This document shows, one piece after another, positions 16,212 through 24,667 of a stretch of 41,080 bases of DNA. The position numbers and the translations under genes were made by a program. Below the pieces are notes generated by a model that was given only the letters and a program-made list of their open reading frames with translations, did not search any database and was not told where the DNA came from. Positions within the stretch are counted from its first letter, which is position 1. Each line of letters starts with the position of its first letter. Origin of the DNA: Sphingomonas changbaiensis NBRC 104936 (GTDB lineage: Bacteria; Pseudomonadota; Alphaproteobacteria; Sphingomonadales; Sphingomonadaceae); the NCBI RefSeq assembly GCF_000974765.1, contig NZ_BBWU01000043.1, positions 1 to 41,080 of the forward strand. The letters run 5' to 3'.

Positions 16212-17528
16212 ATGAGCCTGGTTCAGTTCCTTCGCATTCTCGCAGCGAGAAAGGCGATCATCTTCGCGACGTTGCTCGCCTGCTTCTTTGCTGCGACCGT
16301 CACGGTCTTCCTGCTCCCGCCGCGCTACGAGGCGCACAACCGGGTGCGGATCGATATCACCAAGCCGGACCCGCTGACCGGCCAGATGTCGCAGCAGATG
16401 CTCAACTCCTACCTCGGTAGCCAGTTGAAGATGATCACCGACGTGCAGACCGCGGGGCTGGTCGTCGACGATCTCGGCTGGGCGACCGACCCGGCGAACC
16501 AGGCGGCGTTCGAAGCCGCCGGCCGGCCGGGCGGCGATATTCGCGACTGGCTGGCCCAGCGCATCGTCGACAACACCCAGGCGCGATTCGCCGAATCGAG
16601 CAACATCATCGAAATCACCTATCGCGGCACCGATCCCGCCTCGACCCAAGGCATCGCCCAGGCGATCCGCGAAGCATTCCTGAAGCTCAATCGCGAACAG
16701 CGCACCAACACGGCGCAACGCAGCGCTGCGACGTTCCAGGAACAGGCGGATCGTGCGCTCGCCGCCGTCTCCGCCGCCGAGGAAGCGCGCACCAGGTTCG
16801 CGAAGGAAAACGGCATCGTCTATCAGCCGGGCGGCGTCGACCTGGAAAGCTCCAAGCTGACCGCCCTGTCGAGTGCCGCGACGGTGCCGTCGCAGGGACA
16901 GGTCGTCGCGCAGGGCAACTCGCAGGTCGCGATGCTGAAGCAGCAGATTGCGCAAGCGGAACAGACGCTGGGGCCGAACCATCCGACGCTGCAGGCACTG
17001 AAGCGCCAGCTGAGCGTGCTCGAGCAGCAGGGCTCCGGCCCGGTCATCAGCGGGAACAACCGCGCGCAGATCGAAAGCGCCTACCAGGCGCAGAAGGCGC
17101 GGGTGCTGGCGCAGTCGGACAAGATGGATCAGCTGAACCAGATGGAAGCCGACATCGCAGTCAAGCGCGACCAGTATCAGAAGCTCGCCGCCAAGGCCGA
17201 GGAGATGAAGTCGATCGCGCAGGCCGGCGACACCAACCTCGAGCCGCTGGGCAACACCAATCTGCCCGACGAGGCGGTCTGGCCGAACAAGCCGGCTATC
17301 ATCGCGGGCGCGATCGGGCTCGGTCTGGTGCTCGGCATCCTGCTTGCGCTTCTCGTCGAGCTGTTCGCCCGGCGCGTCCGCAGCGAGGACGATCTCGAAT
17401 ACGCAACCGGCGCGCCGGTGCTGGCCATGGTCGGCCAGCCACGACCCGAAAACAGCCTGACGGCGCGCATGTTGCGCCTGATCGATCGCAAGGGCGCGAG
17501 CCCTGGCGCTTCACTGGCGGAGGCCTGA
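16212..17528 (+). CDS. Wzz/EpsF-like chain-length determinant protein
   Basis: A 438-residue inner-membrane protein that sets polysaccharide chain length and links synthesis to export. It has the Wzz layout: an N-terminal membrane helix at about 15-36, a periplasmic domain with RYEAHNRVRIDI and long coiled-coil regions (AAEEARTRFAKENG; QQIAQAEQTLGPNHPTLQALK), and the second helix around 360-385 after the Pro-rich DEAVWPNKPAI. The TLGPNHPTL motif is typical of the EpsF branch. The cytoplasmic tail is short, with the kinase domain on a separate gene that starts five bases later. ATG has AAGGAAAG at good spacing. Confidence 0.9.
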   Translation: MSLVQFLRILAARKAIIFATLLACFFAATVTVFLLPPRYEAHNRVRIDITKPDPLTGQMSQQMLNSYLGSQLKMITDVQTAGLVVDDLGWATDPANQAAFEAAGRPGGDIRDWLAQRIVDNTQARFAESSNIIEITYRGTDPASTQGIAQAIREAFLKLNREQRTNTAQRSAATFQEQADRALAAVSAAEEARTRFAKENGIVYQPGGVDLESSKLTALSSAATVPSQGQVVAQGNSQVAMLKQQIAQAEQTLGPNHPTLQALKRQLSVLEQQGSGPVISGNNRAQIESAYQAQKARVLAQSDKMDQLNQMEADIAVKRDQYQKLAAKAEEMKSIAQAGDTNLEPLGNTNLPDEAVWPNKPAIIAGAIGLGLVLGILLALLVELFARRVRSEDDLEYATGAPVLAMVGQPRPENSLTARMLRLIDRKGASPGASLAEA

Positions 17529-17533
17529 TAGCC

Positions 17534-18256
17534 ATGAGCATGAAGACCGCGCTCCAGGAAATGGAGCAGCAGGATACGGCCCCTGCCCGAAGCCTTGATC
17601 GGCAAGAGCTGAGCCCGATTGCCACCGCACCGATCGAATCGGTGATGGTGAACGATCCGCACTCGATCGAGGCCGAGGCGATCCGCGCGCTGCGGACGCG
17701 GCTTGCCGCGCAGCATCTGCGCGAAGGCCGGCGCTCGCTCGCGGTGTGCGCGGCCGCCGCCGAATCGGGCTGCACCTATATTGCCGTGAACCTGGCGGTG
17801 GCGATGGCGCAGGCCGGCGTCCGCACGGCCCTGGTCGACGCCAATCTGCGCGACCCGATGATCGCCGATCTGTGCGGGTTGCCGCTCTCGATGCCCGGCC
17901 TTTCGGACTATCTGTCGTCCGACTCGATCGCGATGGCGGACGTGGTCGATACCGAGCTGATGCCAAACCTGGCGGTGATCGGTGGCGGCGAGGCGCCGTC
18001 CAATCCGCAGGAGCTGCTGTCGGGCGCACGGTTTCGCGGGCTGGTCGACCAGTTGCTGCGCGAGTACGACCTGACGATCTTCGACACCGCGCCGGCCAAG
18101 ATCTGCTCCGACGGCCTTCGCGTCGCGACGCTGGCGGGCTTCAGCCTGATCGTCTCGCGCAAGCACCGGACCTATTTCGAGGATCTGAAGACCCTGTCCA
18201 AGCAGCTGCGCGCCGACCGGTCGGTCGTAGTCGGCTCCATCCTGAACAGCTTTTAG
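17534..18256 (+). CDS. EpsG-like tyrosine-kinase homologue with degenerate P-loop
   Basis: A 240-residue homologue of bacterial tyrosine autokinases (BY-kinases) that partner the chain-length protein and act on polysaccharide assembly. The Walker A' motif is ALVDANLRDP (about 99-108) and Walker B is LTIFDTAP (180-187). The P-loop, which should read GxGK(S/T), is instead ESGCT (77-81), so Cys80 replaces the invariant lysine. No tyrosine cluster is present at the C-terminus, which ends SILNSF. Both facts suggest a protein that binds nucleotide weakly or serves as a scaffold. The ATG is preceded by GGAGG, ten bases upstream. Confidence 0.85.
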   Translation: MSMKTALQEMEQQDTAPARSLDRQELSPIATAPIESVMVNDPHSIEAEAIRALRTRLAAQHLREGRRSLAVCAAAAESGCTYIAVNLAVAMAQAGVRTALVDANLRDPMIADLCGLPLSMPGLSDYLSSDSIAMADVVDTELMPNLAVIGGGEAPSNPQELLSGARFRGLVDQLLREYDLTIFDTAPAKICSDGLRVATLAGFSLIVSRKHRTYFEDLKTLSKQLRADRSVVVGSILNSF

Positions 18257-19141
18257 ATGAACATGGCCACGCGCCCGGTCCGGGCACACATGCCCGCGTC
18301 CCAGCTGCTGATGCGGCATTGGCCGCTGCTTCTCGGTCTCGCCGTGCTGGCGGTGCCGACGCTGATCGCGGTCGCGACCGGTTCCTGGACCGGGGAAGCC
18401 GGCGTGCACGGACCGATCGTTCTGGCGACGGGCATCTGGCTGTTCGCGCGGCGCTGGCAGGAACTGCTCAGCATCCAGCGGCCGGGGCAGATCGGAATCG
18501 TGCTGGCAATTCTCGTGCCGTCGCTGCTGCTCTATGTCTTCGGGCGCGCGTTCGATTTTCTGGTGTTCCAGGCGCTGGCGTTCCTAGGCGTCTGCATCGC
18601 TGTCTTCTACGCCTCGTTCGGCGCGGAAGCGGTGCGGCGCATGTGGTTTCCGATCCTGTATCTCGGCTTCGTGGTGCCGCTGCCGCTGTGGGTGATCACC
18701 ACGCTGACGGCGCCGATGAAGGAGTATGTTTCCTACATGGCGACTTGGATCCTGTCGCACGCGGGCTATCCGATCGTGCGCGAGGGCGTGACGATCTATG
18801 TCGCCCAGTATCAGTTGCTGGTGGAAGATGCGTGCGCCGGTCTCAATTCGCTGATCAGCCTGACCGCGATCAGCCTGTTCTATATCTACATCCTCCACAA
18901 CGCGTCGTGGCGCTACGCGCTGTTTCTGATGCTGTGGATCGTGCCGGTGGCGCTGCTCGCGAACCTCGTCCGGGTGATGATCCTGGTGCTGATCACCTAC
19001 CATTTCGGCAATGCCGCGGCGCAGGGCTTCCTGCATTCGACCGCGGGGCTGGTGATGTTCGCAACCGCCCTTCTCGGAATTTTCGTGGTCGACGGGGTGA
19101 TGAGCCCGGTTCGCCGCATGCTGACGAGGACGCCGGCATGA
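18257..19141 (+). CDS. xrtV: Exosortase, V type
   Basis: A 294-residue integral membrane protein with about eight hydrophobic segments, the transpeptidase-like enzyme that cuts PEP-CTERM proteins for surface delivery. The three catalytic positions are visible: Cys193 in VEDACAGLNSL, Arg239 in ANLVRVMILV and His260 in GFLHSTAG. These and the YHFG that follows the Arg fit exosortases, and the company of an EpsI protein and a small accessory protein points to the V type named from sphingomonads. It begins directly after the kinase stop. The candidate substrate in this window is the protein at 30913-31563. Confidence 0.9.
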   Translation: MNMATRPVRAHMPASQLLMRHWPLLLGLAVLAVPTLIAVATGSWTGEAGVHGPIVLATGIWLFARRWQELLSIQRPGQIGIVLAILVPSLLLYVFGRAFDFLVFQALAFLGVCIAVFYASFGAEAVRRMWFPILYLGFVVPLPLWVITTLTAPMKEYVSYMATWILSHAGYPIVREGVTIYVAQYQLLVEDACAGLNSLISLTAISLFYIYILHNASWRYALFLMLWIVPVALLANLVRVMILVLITYHFGNAAAQGFLHSTAGLVMFATALLGIFVVDGVMSPVRRMLTRTPA

Positions 19142-19842
19142 TCAATCGTCGCGACCTGCTGATCGGCGGCGCCTGCTTCGCCACTGCCGCCGCTGCCGAA
19201 GGACTCCGTCCGCACAAGCGCGTGACGCTGTTGGGCGACCGCAAGCTTGAGGACCTGATTCCCAAGTCGTTCGGGGCCTGGCAGGCCCGCGAAGCCGAAG
19301 GCATCGTCACACCGCAAAGCGAGGACAGCCTGGCGGCGCGGCTCTACAACCAGTCGGTCGGCCGTATGTATGCTGGCCCGGACAACAGCGCGGTGATGCT
19401 GCTGATCGCGTACGGCAACACCCAGAGCGACACGCTCCAGCTGCACCGGCCGGAAGTCTGCTACCCAGCCTTTGGCTTCACCATCGCCGAAAACGCGCCG
19501 GCGCGCTTCGACCTGGGCCACGGCGCTGTCGTTCCCGGGCGCAACCTGGTGGCGACGTCGCCGGGCCGCGAGGAGCGGATCAGCTATTGGACGCGCATTG
19601 GCGAGTATCTGCCGACCAGCAACAGCGAGCAGCGCGAGATGAAATTCCGGATCGCGCTGTCGGGCATCATTCCGGACGGCGTGCTGGTTCGCATCTCGAA
19701 CATGCGGAGCGATGATGCCGAAGGCTTCGGCCTGAACGAGCGCTTCGCGGCCGATCTGCTGAAGGCGGTGCCGGTTGCGGCGCGGCCGGCGCTGATCACC
19801 ACCGACAAGGCGCATCAGCTGTCCGCAGTCACGCGGGCCTGA
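19138..19842 (+). CDS. epsI: EpsI family protein (V-type exosortase-associated)
   Basis: A 234-residue protein with an N-terminal Arg-Arg and hydrophobic segment (MINRRDLLIGGACFATAAAA), which suggests export or anchoring in the inner membrane. The body carries the EpsI features IPKSFGAWQ at about 40-48, LLIAYGNTQSDTLQLHRPEVCYPAFGF with the conserved His and Cys, and YWTRIGEYLP. EpsI-type proteins are fused to or encoded next to exosortases and are thought to act in the same pathway; the exact reaction is unknown. Its start overlaps the exosortase stop as ATGA. The same frame stays open over the two genes upstream, but that part is not EpsI. Confidence 0.88.
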   Translation: MINRRDLLIGGACFATAAAAEGLRPHKRVTLLGDRKLEDLIPKSFGAWQAREAEGIVTPQSEDSLAARLYNQSVGRMYAGPDNSAVMLLIAYGNTQSDTLQLHRPEVCYPAFGFTIAENAPARFDLGHGAVVPGRNLVATSPGREERISYWTRIGEYLPTSNSEQREMKFRIALSGIIPDGVLVRISNMRSDDAEGFGLNERFAADLLKAVPVAARPALITTDKAHQLSAVTRA

Positions 19843-21392
19843 TGGACGCCGCTGGAAGGAGGGACCTGCCGGAGCCCGACTCCGGCGGATCGAGCAGGGA
19901 CGCAATGCTGCAGGAAACGACGGTCACGGCCGCTCCCTCTGCACGCGCGAGTGCCGATGCCTCGCGCGAGGGCGCGTCGCGTTCGCCGGTCTTGCTCGAA
20001 GTCGGCATCCTGCTGCTGCGCGGACTGGAGATGATCAGCGTCGCGATAACGGCCTGGATCTCGGCTGCGGTGGCGCTCGATTCCGTGCCGGTGGGGCTGG
20101 CCCGCTCGTACAGCAACGCGGCGCTGATCGCTTGCCTGTTCTATGCGGCGTTGGCCGAGGTGACCGGCTGCTATGACATCGACACCCGCTTTTCGGTCCG
20201 GACCGGCTGGGCGCGGGTGATGACTGCCTGGCTGTCGACGGGCATGTTCCTGATGACGCTGGGCTTCCTGCTCAAGGTCTCCGGCGATTTCTCCCGTGGA
20301 TGGGCGATCACCTGGTTCGCGCTGGGCGGCGGCGTGCTGCTCGCAGTGCGGGCCGGGGGAACCGCCTGGATGCGTCGCCTGAAAAAGCGCGGCGTGTTCA
20401 ACCACCGCGTGGCGATCTTCGGGGCCGGATCGCAGGGCGACCGGCTCGCCAAATATATTCTCGGCAACGAAAAGCTGACGATCGACCTGGTCGGCTTCTT
20501 CGATGATCGGCTGCCGGAGCGGCTTCCGGACCGCGAGGTGCTGCTCCCCCTCTATGGCAATCTCGGCGACTTGATCGCCCGCATCCGCGAGGGGCTGGTC
20601 GACCAGGTGATTGTCGCGCTGCCCTGGTCGGCCGAAAAGCGGCTGCAGGAAGTGGTGGCGGAACTGGCGATTACCCCGGTCCGCATCCGCCTCGCGCCCG
20701 ATCTCGCGACCTTTGCCTTTTCGCAGCGGCCGGTAGTGCTGCTCGGCGACCTACCGGTGATGACCTTGTTCGAGCGCCCGATCTCGGGCTTCGACCAGAT
20801 CATCAAGCGGATCGAGGACCTGATCGTCGGATCACTGGCGCTGATCCTGGTCACGCCATTGTTCCTGGTCGTCGCGATCGCCGTCAAGCTCGACAGCCCC
20901 GGTCCGATCTTCTTCCGGCAGGACCGGGAAGGCTTCAACAATCAGCGTTTCCGGATCTGGAAGTTCCGCTCGATGCGCAGCGAGCGCTGCGAACCGGACG
21001 GCATCACCCAGGCGCGAAGGGACGACGATCGGATCACGCGCGTCGGCCGCTTCCTGCGCCGCACCAGCATCGACGAGCTGCCGCAGCTGTTCAACGTGCT
21101 GGCCGGCGAGATGTCGCTGGTCGGCCCGCGGCCGCATGCGCCGTCCACCCGGGCCGGCGATCGCCTCTTCTCGGACGTCGTCACCCACTATGCCGCGCGC
21201 CACAAGGTGAAGCCGGGGATGACGGGCTGGGCACAGGTCCATGGCTGGCGCGGCGAAACCGATACCGAGGAAAAGCTGCTCAAGCGGCTGGAGCACGACC
21301 TCTATTATATCGAGAATTGGTCGGTGCTGCTGGACCTCTTCATCCTCGCGCGGACGGCAGTCACCCTGGTGTTCCAGAAGACGGCGTACTGA
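19842..21392 (+). CDS. Undecaprenyl-phosphate sugar phosphotransferase (WcaJ/GelB type)
   Basis: A 516-residue inner-membrane enzyme that starts each repeat unit by moving a sugar phosphate, usually glucose-1-P, onto undecaprenyl phosphate. It has four predicted N-terminal membrane helices (residues about 50-150), a Rossmann-like segment HRVAIFGAGSQGDRLAKYI, and the C-terminal bacterial transferase domain: KLDSPGPIFFRQDREG, FRIWKFRSM, TSIDELPQLFNVLAGEMSLVGPRPH and KVKPGMTGWAQVHGWRG, all catalytic landmarks. The ATG at 19842 overlaps the epsI stop as TGATG, but the ATG at 19905 has a better ribosome site (AGGGA), so the first 21 residues are uncertain. The sphingan-type loci use a similar transferase for glucose. 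Confidence 0.92.
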   Translation: MDAAGRRDLPEPDSGGSSRDAMLQETTVTAAPSARASADASREGASRSPVLLEVGILLLRGLEMISVAITAWISAAVALDSVPVGLARSYSNAALIACLFYAALAEVTGCYDIDTRFSVRTGWARVMTAWLSTGMFLMTLGFLLKVSGDFSRGWAITWFALGGGVLLAVRAGGTAWMRRLKKRGVFNHRVAIFGAGSQGDRLAKYILGNEKLTIDLVGFFDDRLPERLPDREVLLPLYGNLGDLIARIREGLVDQVIVALPWSAEKRLQEVVAELAITPVRIRLAPDLATFAFSQRPVVLLGDLPVMTLFERPISGFDQIIKRIEDLIVGSLALILVTPLFLVVAIAVKLDSPGPIFFRQDREGFNNQRFRIWKFRSMRSERCEPDGITQARRDDDRITRVGRFLRRTSIDELPQLFNVLAGEMSLVGPRPHAPSTRAGDRLFSDVVTHYAARHKVKPGMTGWAQVHGWRGETDTEEKLLKRLEHDLYYIENWSVLLDLFILARTAVTLVFQKTAY

Positions 21393-21754
21393 CGCAGGCG
21401 GGTTCCCACCGTTTCGGCCCCCGTGCCGCAACTCGTCGCACATACTAAGCATCTGGTCGATACGCCTCTAACCCTCATCAACACTTGTCTCTATTCGGGA
21501 CAACGAACGTCGTGCGGGGCGGCGTAGAACAAGATCAAAAGCAGTGGCCAAATCTGTAGCGTGCCCGCCTGGGTGCGTTGCCGACTTCGCTTGGCCATGA
21601 AGCGAGGATGTTCTTTCAGGGATAAGTAAGCGGGTGTCACTGTGGCCTTCAGCCTCGGGGACTATTCTTTCAATCAACCAATGCGGGGTCGGACCGGCCC
21701 GGACGTGGCTGGGGGCTGGCCGCGAACGACGGTCTGCGCCCTCCGGGGATCGCC
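21393..21754. other. Intergenic region with no recognised gene
   Basis: A 362-base stretch between the exopolysaccharide operon and the beta-helix gene, visibly poorer in GC than the neighbouring genes. No ORF of plausible composition is seen, and no clear terminator hairpin with a T-run. It should contain the end of the operon and the promoter of the beta-helix gene. Confidence 0.5.
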
Positions 21755-23071
21755 ATGACAACCATCAATGTTTCCAATTCCAGCCAGCTCCAGTCCGCGC
21801 TCAGCCACGCGGCCGGGGGTGATACGATCGTGCTCGCCGCCGGCAACTACGGCACGAGCTACATCAACGACCGGAACTACAGCGCCGGCGTGACCATCAA
21901 GTCGGCATCGCTCAGCAACCGCGCGCATTTTGATTATCTGGCCATCAGCAACTCCAACAATCTCCGCTTCGAAGGCCTGGATGTCGGGCATGCCCTTCGG
22001 CACGGCGAAAACCCCAGCTCGCCCTATGCGCGCGTGACGGATTCGGACAATATCAAGATGGTCGGCATGAGCTTTCATGGATCGCTTGATAATCATCCGG
22101 CGAACGACGGGGTCGGTCTAAACGTCACCAACAGCGATCATTTCCAGCTGATGGGGTCGACCTTCCGCGACCTGTATCGCGGCGCCTATATCCAGCAGGC
22201 GTCGGACGTTACCGTCGCGTCGAACAGTTTTCAGATGATCCGCACCGACGGCCTGGACTTCGGCGCCGTGAACGGGGCAGTGGTCGACAAGAACAGCTTT
22301 ACCAACTTCCACCCGATAGCGGGCGACCATGCCGACGCGATCCAGTTCTGGCTGACCGGCCAGCCCCATGGGTCGTCGAACATCGCGATCACAAACAATA
22401 CGATCATGCAGGGCAGCGGGACGGGCATGCAGGGCATTTTCATGTCCGACCCGAAAGCGTTCGGCTACAACAACGTGCGAATTCAGAACAACCTGGTCTA
22501 CGGCAACGACCAGTATCACGGAATCTTCCTGAACGGCGTTCACGGCGCGCAGGTGATCGGCAATACGATGCTGTCGAAATCGACCGATCACAAGATGATG
22601 TGGATCGATTTGCACAACGGCAGCAATTTCACCGTGAGGGACAATCTGGCCGAGAGTATCCAGGTGCAGCGTGGCGCGACCGGTGTGTCGATGAGCCATA
22701 ATGCTACGCCTGCCACTGTCGGATCATTCCACGCGCTGTTTCCGCACCTCGATGCGCCGACCTCGGTCAACGATCTGATCACCCATGGGTACGGCTATCA
22801 GCTCCCCGGCTCGATCTCGACCGGCATTGCGCCGGTTGCCACGGCGCTGGGTCAAAGCATCGGCAGCATGGTCGGACCCACGTCCACGGCGACCAGCGCC
22901 CAGGTGTCTCATACGGTCGTGGCCGAGCCGACGCATGCGCCTCCGACGTTGAGCCAGGTGTTCCCGAGCGCGCCTCACGTCGAGATGGTGGCGAACACGG
23001 TCACGGTGCCTGTCACGGTGACTCATCAGTTTTTCATGCCGCATTTCAATCACTTCGTGGCGATGGTCTGA
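21755..23071 (+). CDS. Right-handed beta-helix repeat protein, possible polysaccharide lyase or epimerase
   Basis: A 438-residue protein of the parallel beta-helix (pectate-lyase-like) class. Repeats of about 22-25 residues carry Asn/Ser-rich turns: DTIVLAAGNYG, DYLAISNSNNLRFEGLDV, GLNVTNSDHFQLMGSTF, VTVASNSFQMI, IAITNNTIMQGSG, VRIQNNLVYGND and FTVRDNLAES. Asp and His residues around DGLDFGAVNGAV and GDHADAIQF could form the active groove. No signal peptide is present; the C-terminal 90 residues are Val/Thr/Ser/Pro/His-rich and end FNHFVAMV, so export by a type I system is possible. Its place after the exopolysaccharide operon suggests an enzyme acting on that polysaccharide, but no catalytic motif is certain. 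Confidence 0.8.
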   Translation: MTTINVSNSSQLQSALSHAAGGDTIVLAAGNYGTSYINDRNYSAGVTIKSASLSNRAHFDYLAISNSNNLRFEGLDVGHALRHGENPSSPYARVTDSDNIKMVGMSFHGSLDNHPANDGVGLNVTNSDHFQLMGSTFRDLYRGAYIQQASDVTVASNSFQMIRTDGLDFGAVNGAVVDKNSFTNFHPIAGDHADAIQFWLTGQPHGSSNIAITNNTIMQGSGTGMQGIFMSDPKAFGYNNVRIQNNLVYGNDQYHGIFLNGVHGAQVIGNTMLSKSTDHKMMWIDLHNGSNFTVRDNLAESIQVQRGATGVSMSHNATPATVGSFHALFPHLDAPTSVNDLITHGYGYQLPGSISTGIAPVATALGQSIGSMVGPTSTATSAQVSHTVVAEPTHAPPTLSQVFPSAPHVEMVANTVTVPVTVTHQFFMPHFNHFVAMV

Positions 23072-23074
23072 TCT

Positions 23075-24667
23075 TCAGGTCGTCATCCGCCTGAGCGTCT
23101 CAAGCCGGTCCGCTTCGGCGGCCGGCTTGTCCGTGCGGATGCGGGCGATGCGCGGGAAGCGCATCGCCACGCCCGATTTGTGCCGGCCCGACGCATGGAT
23201 CGAATCGAACGCGACTTCGAACACCAAGCTCTTGTCGACTTCGCGGACCGGTCCGAAGCGCTGGACGGTGTGGTTGCGCACCCAGCGGTCGAGCCATTTC
23301 AGCTCCTCATCGGTGATGCCCGAATAGGCCTTGCCGACGGGCAGCAAATCGCCGTCTTCGGTCCAGCAGCCGAAGGTGAAGTCCGAATAATAGGATGAGC
23401 GGCGGCCGTTGCCGCGCTGCGCGTACATGACGACGCAGTCGGCGGTCAGCGGATCGCGCTTCCATTTGTACCAGAGCCCGACGCGCCGCCCGGCGACATA
23501 GGCGCTGTCGCGGCGCTTCAGCATCACGCCTTCGATCGAAGCGTCGCGCGCGCCGGCACGGATCGCTTCCAGCGTGGTGAAATCCTCCGCCTCTATTAGC
23601 GACGAGACGTCGAAGTGCTCCGGGCCGAGTTGCGCGGCAAAGGCTTCGAGTCGCTTGCGTCGTGCTTCCCACGGCAGCTCGCGCAAATCGTCGGTCCCGT
23701 CGAACAGGATGTCATAGAGCCGGACGAACGCCGGATAGTCGGCCAGCATCTTCGCCGTCACCGCCTTGCGGTTCAGGCGCTGCTGGAGCGCATTGAAACT
23801 GGCCGCCGCGCCGCCATGCTCTTCCGCGCCCTGCGCTTCCCCCCTCACCATCAGCTCGCCGTCGAGCACGCCCGGTGTGCGGAACGCCTCCGCGATTTCC
23901 GGGAAGCCGCGCGTGATGTCGTCACCCGCGCGGCTGTAGAGCCGGGTCTCGCCGCCCGCATGGACGAGCTGCACGCGAATGCCGTCCCATTTCCACTCCG
24001 CTGCGAACTCGGCCATGTCGACGCGCTGGTCCTCGAGGGCATGAGCAAGCATGAAGGGGCGGAACACCGGCAGGGCGGATGCGGCGGGCTGCTCGTCCTG
24101 GCCTTCGGCCCAGGCGAACAGGGTCGGATAAGGCGGGCGGATGCCGTGCCAGACTTCCTCGACCGCCGCGAGGTCGAGATCGAAGGCCTGGGCGAGCGCG
24201 GTTTTGGCGAGCCGCGCAGTCACCCCGATCCGAAGCGCGCCGGTCGCCATCTTCAACAGCGCGAACCGCTCCTCCGGATCCATCCGGTCAAGATGTGCGG
24301 CGAGCACCGCCGGCGCCTCGGAGCGCGACAGGCTTCGGAACCGCTCGACCACCGCGCCGAGCGACAGGTCGAGCGGCGTGTCGGGCACATGGTCCGGCCG
24401 CGGCCAGATCAGCGACACCGTCTCGGCGGTGTCGCCGACATAGTCGCGGCTCAGCCAGAACAGCACCGGGTCGACACGCTCCTCGACCAGCGCCCGGATC
24501 AGCGCCGGCTTGACCGCCGGCAGGTCAAGGTCGCCGGTGAGCGCCGCCAGTGCCCAGCCACGATCGGGGTCGGGCGTAGCCTTCAGGTAATCGCCGATCA
24601 GCTTCAGCTTCGCGTTGCGCGAGCGGGTGTAGACCAGCCGCTCCAGCAGAGTCGCGAAGCCCCGCAT
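23075..24667 (-). CDS. ATP-dependent DNA ligase (cisplatin damage response type)
   Basis: A 530-residue ATP-dependent ligase that seals nicks in DNA. The N-terminal 200 residues form the helical DNA-binding domain. The adenylation motif is AEWKWDGIRVQL with Lys226 as the nucleophile; LYSRAGDDITRGFPEI, GVLDGELMV and the later SIEGVMLKRRDSAYVAGRR and WYKWKRDPLTADCVV are the other nucleotidyltransferase motifs. The C-terminal OB-fold ends at about 510. It matches the family often encoded with a ligase-associated helicase, exonuclease and phosphoesterase, none of which is here. The start ATG at 24667 overlaps the stop of the upstream phosphatase gene as TGATG; its stop is three bases from the convergent beta-helix gene. 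Confidence 0.92.
   Translation of the reverse strand: MRGFATLLERLVYTRSRNAKLKLIGDYLKATPDPDRGWALAALTGDLDLPAVKPALIRALVEERVDPVLFWLSRDYVGDTAETVSLIWPRPDHVPDTPLDLSLGAVVERFRSLSRSEAPAVLAAHLDRMDPEERFALLKMATGALRIGVTARLAKTALAQAFDLDLAAVEEVWHGIRPPYPTLFAWAEGQDEQPAASALPVFRPFMLAHALEDQRVDMAEFAAEWKWDGIRVQLVHAGGETRLYSRAGDDITRGFPEIAEAFRTPGVLDGELMVRGEAQGAEEHGGAAASFNALQQRLNRKAVTAKMLADYPAFVRLYDILFDGTDDLRELPWEARRKRLEAFAAQLGPEHFDVSSLIEAEDFTTLEAIRAGARDASIEGVMLKRRDSAYVAGRRVGLWYKWKRDPLTADCVVMYAQRGNGRRSSYYSDFTFGCWTEDGDLLPVGKAYSGITDEELKWLDRWVRNHTVQRFGPVREVDKSLVFEVAFDSIHASGRHKSGVAMRFPRIARIRTDKPAAEADRLETLRRMTT

Noticed and set aside
17746-19842. A 698-codon open frame on the plus strand across the kinase, exosortase and epsI genes
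   Set aside because: Only its last 234 codons (from 19138) encode EpsI. The earlier part is an Arg/Ala-rich frame overlapping two clearly recognisable genes.
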